A stretch of 64,000 bases of DNA from Alicyclobacillus hesperidum (GTDB lineage Bacteria; Bacillota; Bacilli; Alicyclobacillales; Alicyclobacillaceae). A model generated the notes under the pieces. The model saw nothing but the letters and a program-made list of their open reading frames with translations, searched no databases and was not told the DNA's origin. The translations under genes were made by a program, and so were the position numbers. The first letter of the stretch is position 1, and every line of letters begins with the position of its first letter. This document shows positions 63,200 to 64,000 of the stretch, one piece after another. The stretch covers positions 181,307 through 245,306 of the forward strand of contig NZ_FNOJ01000004.1 in NCBI RefSeq assembly GCF_900107035.1, given 5' to 3'.

Positions 63200-63439
63200 C
63201 TATATATGGAATTTGCGTGTCTTTGAAAGGAGGCGATCAGAAAGTAGTTGAGAATCGAGGAAATCGCGAGGACTGATGGTCGGCGTGGCGATAGTACTAT
63301 CGGCAGCAAACGTGAGAAACAAGCGCTTTGGTTTGCCGTATTGTGCAATGACGCTCGACTTGGTCATGCCGTGACGCGTCATGCAATGTACCGATGTGAG
63401 TTCCTGAAGCAACTCATTGCAAATCGGACAGGTGACCAT
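63200..63439 (-). CDS. small zinc-finger protein, ROS/MucR-like
   Basis: This 79-residue protein begins with one C2H2-type finger (CPICNELLQELTSVHCMTRHGM) followed by SSVIAQYGKP, the helix-YG pattern seen in ROS/MucR and phage-type fingers. The ATG at 63439 has AGGGGGAA eight bases upstream, which supports it over the antisense frame. The rest is low in recognisable features. It may be a DNA-binding or nuclease-associated protein; no neighbour explains it. Confidence 0.55.
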   Translation of the reverse strand: MVTCPICNELLQELTSVHCMTRHGMTKSSVIAQYGKPKRLFLTFAADSTIATPTISPRDFLDSQLLSDRLLSKTRKFHI

Positions 63440-63620
63440 CTAGCATTCCCCCTATATCGCCAAACCATCGAAAACCAGGCGAAAATTTGAACGCTGCAGA
63501 CACCGAGTTGTATATCTCTAGTTTATCGAAAAAGCAGACGAACATATACAGAATTTTTGTTAATCTTTTATGACTCCTAATCCATATTTACCCGTATCAT
63601 TCAATACACGATATCTTCTA
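63440..63620. other. intergenic region with no recognised feature
   Basis: Together with 62985-63199 this flanks the zinc-finger gene. I see AT-rich promoter-like sequence but no gene or RNA here. Confidence 0.4.
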
Positions 63621-63653
63621 TACAAAACGGCCTCACCGTGAGGCCGTTTTGTA
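63621..63653. terminator. perfect 33-base terminator palindrome, intron target
   Basis: Sixteen bases starting TACAAAACGGCCTCAC are followed after one base by their exact complement ending in TTTTGTA. It forms a very stable bidirectional terminator hairpin and stands immediately upstream of the group II intron 5' end. Confidence 0.85.
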
Positions 63654-63659
63654 TTAGTA

Positions 63660-64000
63660 GTACGCCCAGCATGGGCGGAATCTTTAGGGTGTAAGTCCCG
63701 AACGGGGGTTGGCGACATACCTACCGTTAGCCAAGAGCAAGGGTGTCCACCGTGAGGTGGAATCTGAAGGAAGCTGGAGGCAAACCCTCGACCTGAGGTA
63801 CACGAATCGCATTTGAGGCTGTCATAGTTGGACGAGTTGCCTACACACAACGAAGTCCTAAGTCGCCAAGAGCTACGGCAGTAAACTGCGGCAGGTACGT
63901 GAGGGGAAAGAGTCCGTTCTTATCTGGGGAGACCTGTCTGCGCGCTAGCAAGGCTAGTAACCGTCATCGAGAGGTGACGCTGAACAGGCAGGGGTCAGCA
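63660..64000 (+). mobile_element. group II intron, 5' part (truncated by the window edge)
   Basis: The sequence beginning GTACGCCCAGCATGGGC, then TTTAGGGTGTAAGTCCCGAA, has the strongly structured start of a bacterial group II intron domain I. Several short GC stems follow, such as CCACCGTGAGGTGG near 63749. The run CGAAGTCCTAAG and GGTACGTGAGGGGAAAGAG continue domain I. The reverse-transcriptase gene and the 3' end lie beyond base 64000. Insertion directly after a terminator hairpin is the hallmark of class C introns. Confidence 0.8.

Noticed and set aside
63248..63490. Plus-strand 80-codon frame behind a very strong Shine-Dalgarno sequence
   Set aside because: The spacing to its TTG start is about 14 bases, and it lies antisense to a frame with a zinc-finger motif and a proper ribosome site.

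Overview
The window looks like chromosomal DNA of a moderately GC-rich, aerobic, spore-former-type Firmicute, most likely an Alicyclobacillaceae-like member of the Bacilli. The reasons are strong Shine-Dalgarno sites, frequent TTG/GTG starts, B. subtilis-style gene sets (fadN-fadA-fadE, ccpN with its PPDK-regulator neighbour, class II glpX, csaA, tpx), a GlnR/TnrA-type operator and an NrdR box. No rRNA, tRNA or CRISPR array is visible. The only mobile element seen is the 5' part of a group II intron running off the right edge.

Region 1 (1-8757, +) is a fatty-acid beta-oxidation operon: FadF-like Fe-S oxidoreductase (5' truncated by the window edge), FadN, FadA, FadE, acyl-CoA ligase and a hotdog thioesterase. 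Region 2 (8772-16411, +) is a class I ribonucleotide reductase operon, nrdA-nrdB, continuing into the cobalamin genes cobQ-cbiB-cobD. It is preceded by an NrdR box pair and a cobalamin riboswitch with a terminator platform, so an oxygen-dependent RNR and late B12 synthesis appear to share one B12-sensing leader. Region 3 (16434-28750) holds a KimA-like APC transporter, an oligopeptide-type ABC importer without its binding protein, a FUSC membrane protein, a phosphodiester glycosidase pair, DUF488, thiol peroxidase and MgtC.

Region 4 (29014-36881) has a Gfo/Idh/MocA dehydrogenase plus sugar isomerase pair behind a LacI/CcpA-like operator. Next comes a gluconeogenic block: ppdK, ccpN and the PPDK regulator on the minus strand, with glpX divergent on the plus strand.

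Region 5 (36890-51545) is an aromatic catabolic island of about 14.6 kb. Right to left it has pobA (4-hydroxybenzoate to protocatechuate), an IclR regulator, an eight-gene operon praA-B-E-G-F-D-C-H for protocatechuate 2,3-cleavage to pyruvate and acetyl-CoA, and a second six-gene operon. The second operon encodes a type I extradiol dioxygenase, a GntR regulator, a DUF6282 metallohydrolase, a PIG-L-type 4-oxalomesaconate hydratase, a 4-carboxy-4-hydroxy-2-oxoadipate aldolase and a DUF1932 dehydrogenase. This second operon could be a complete 4,5-type ring-cleavage route in which the usual dioxygenase, dehydrogenase and lactonase are replaced by unrelated families; it is the best candidate here for an undescribed system. 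Matching operator-like sequences tie each regulator to its presumed promoters.

Region 6 (51556-64000) carries an S9 peptidase, cbiA, a nucleotidyltransferase/CDP-alcohol phosphotransferase pair, a GSI-beta-type glutamine synthetase behind a GlnR-like box, a DUF84 NTPase, an FAD oxidoreductase, a variant Nramp transporter with a DtxR-like box, csaA, an anchored lipase, a small zinc-finger protein, and a perfect terminator palindrome directly followed by the group II intron.
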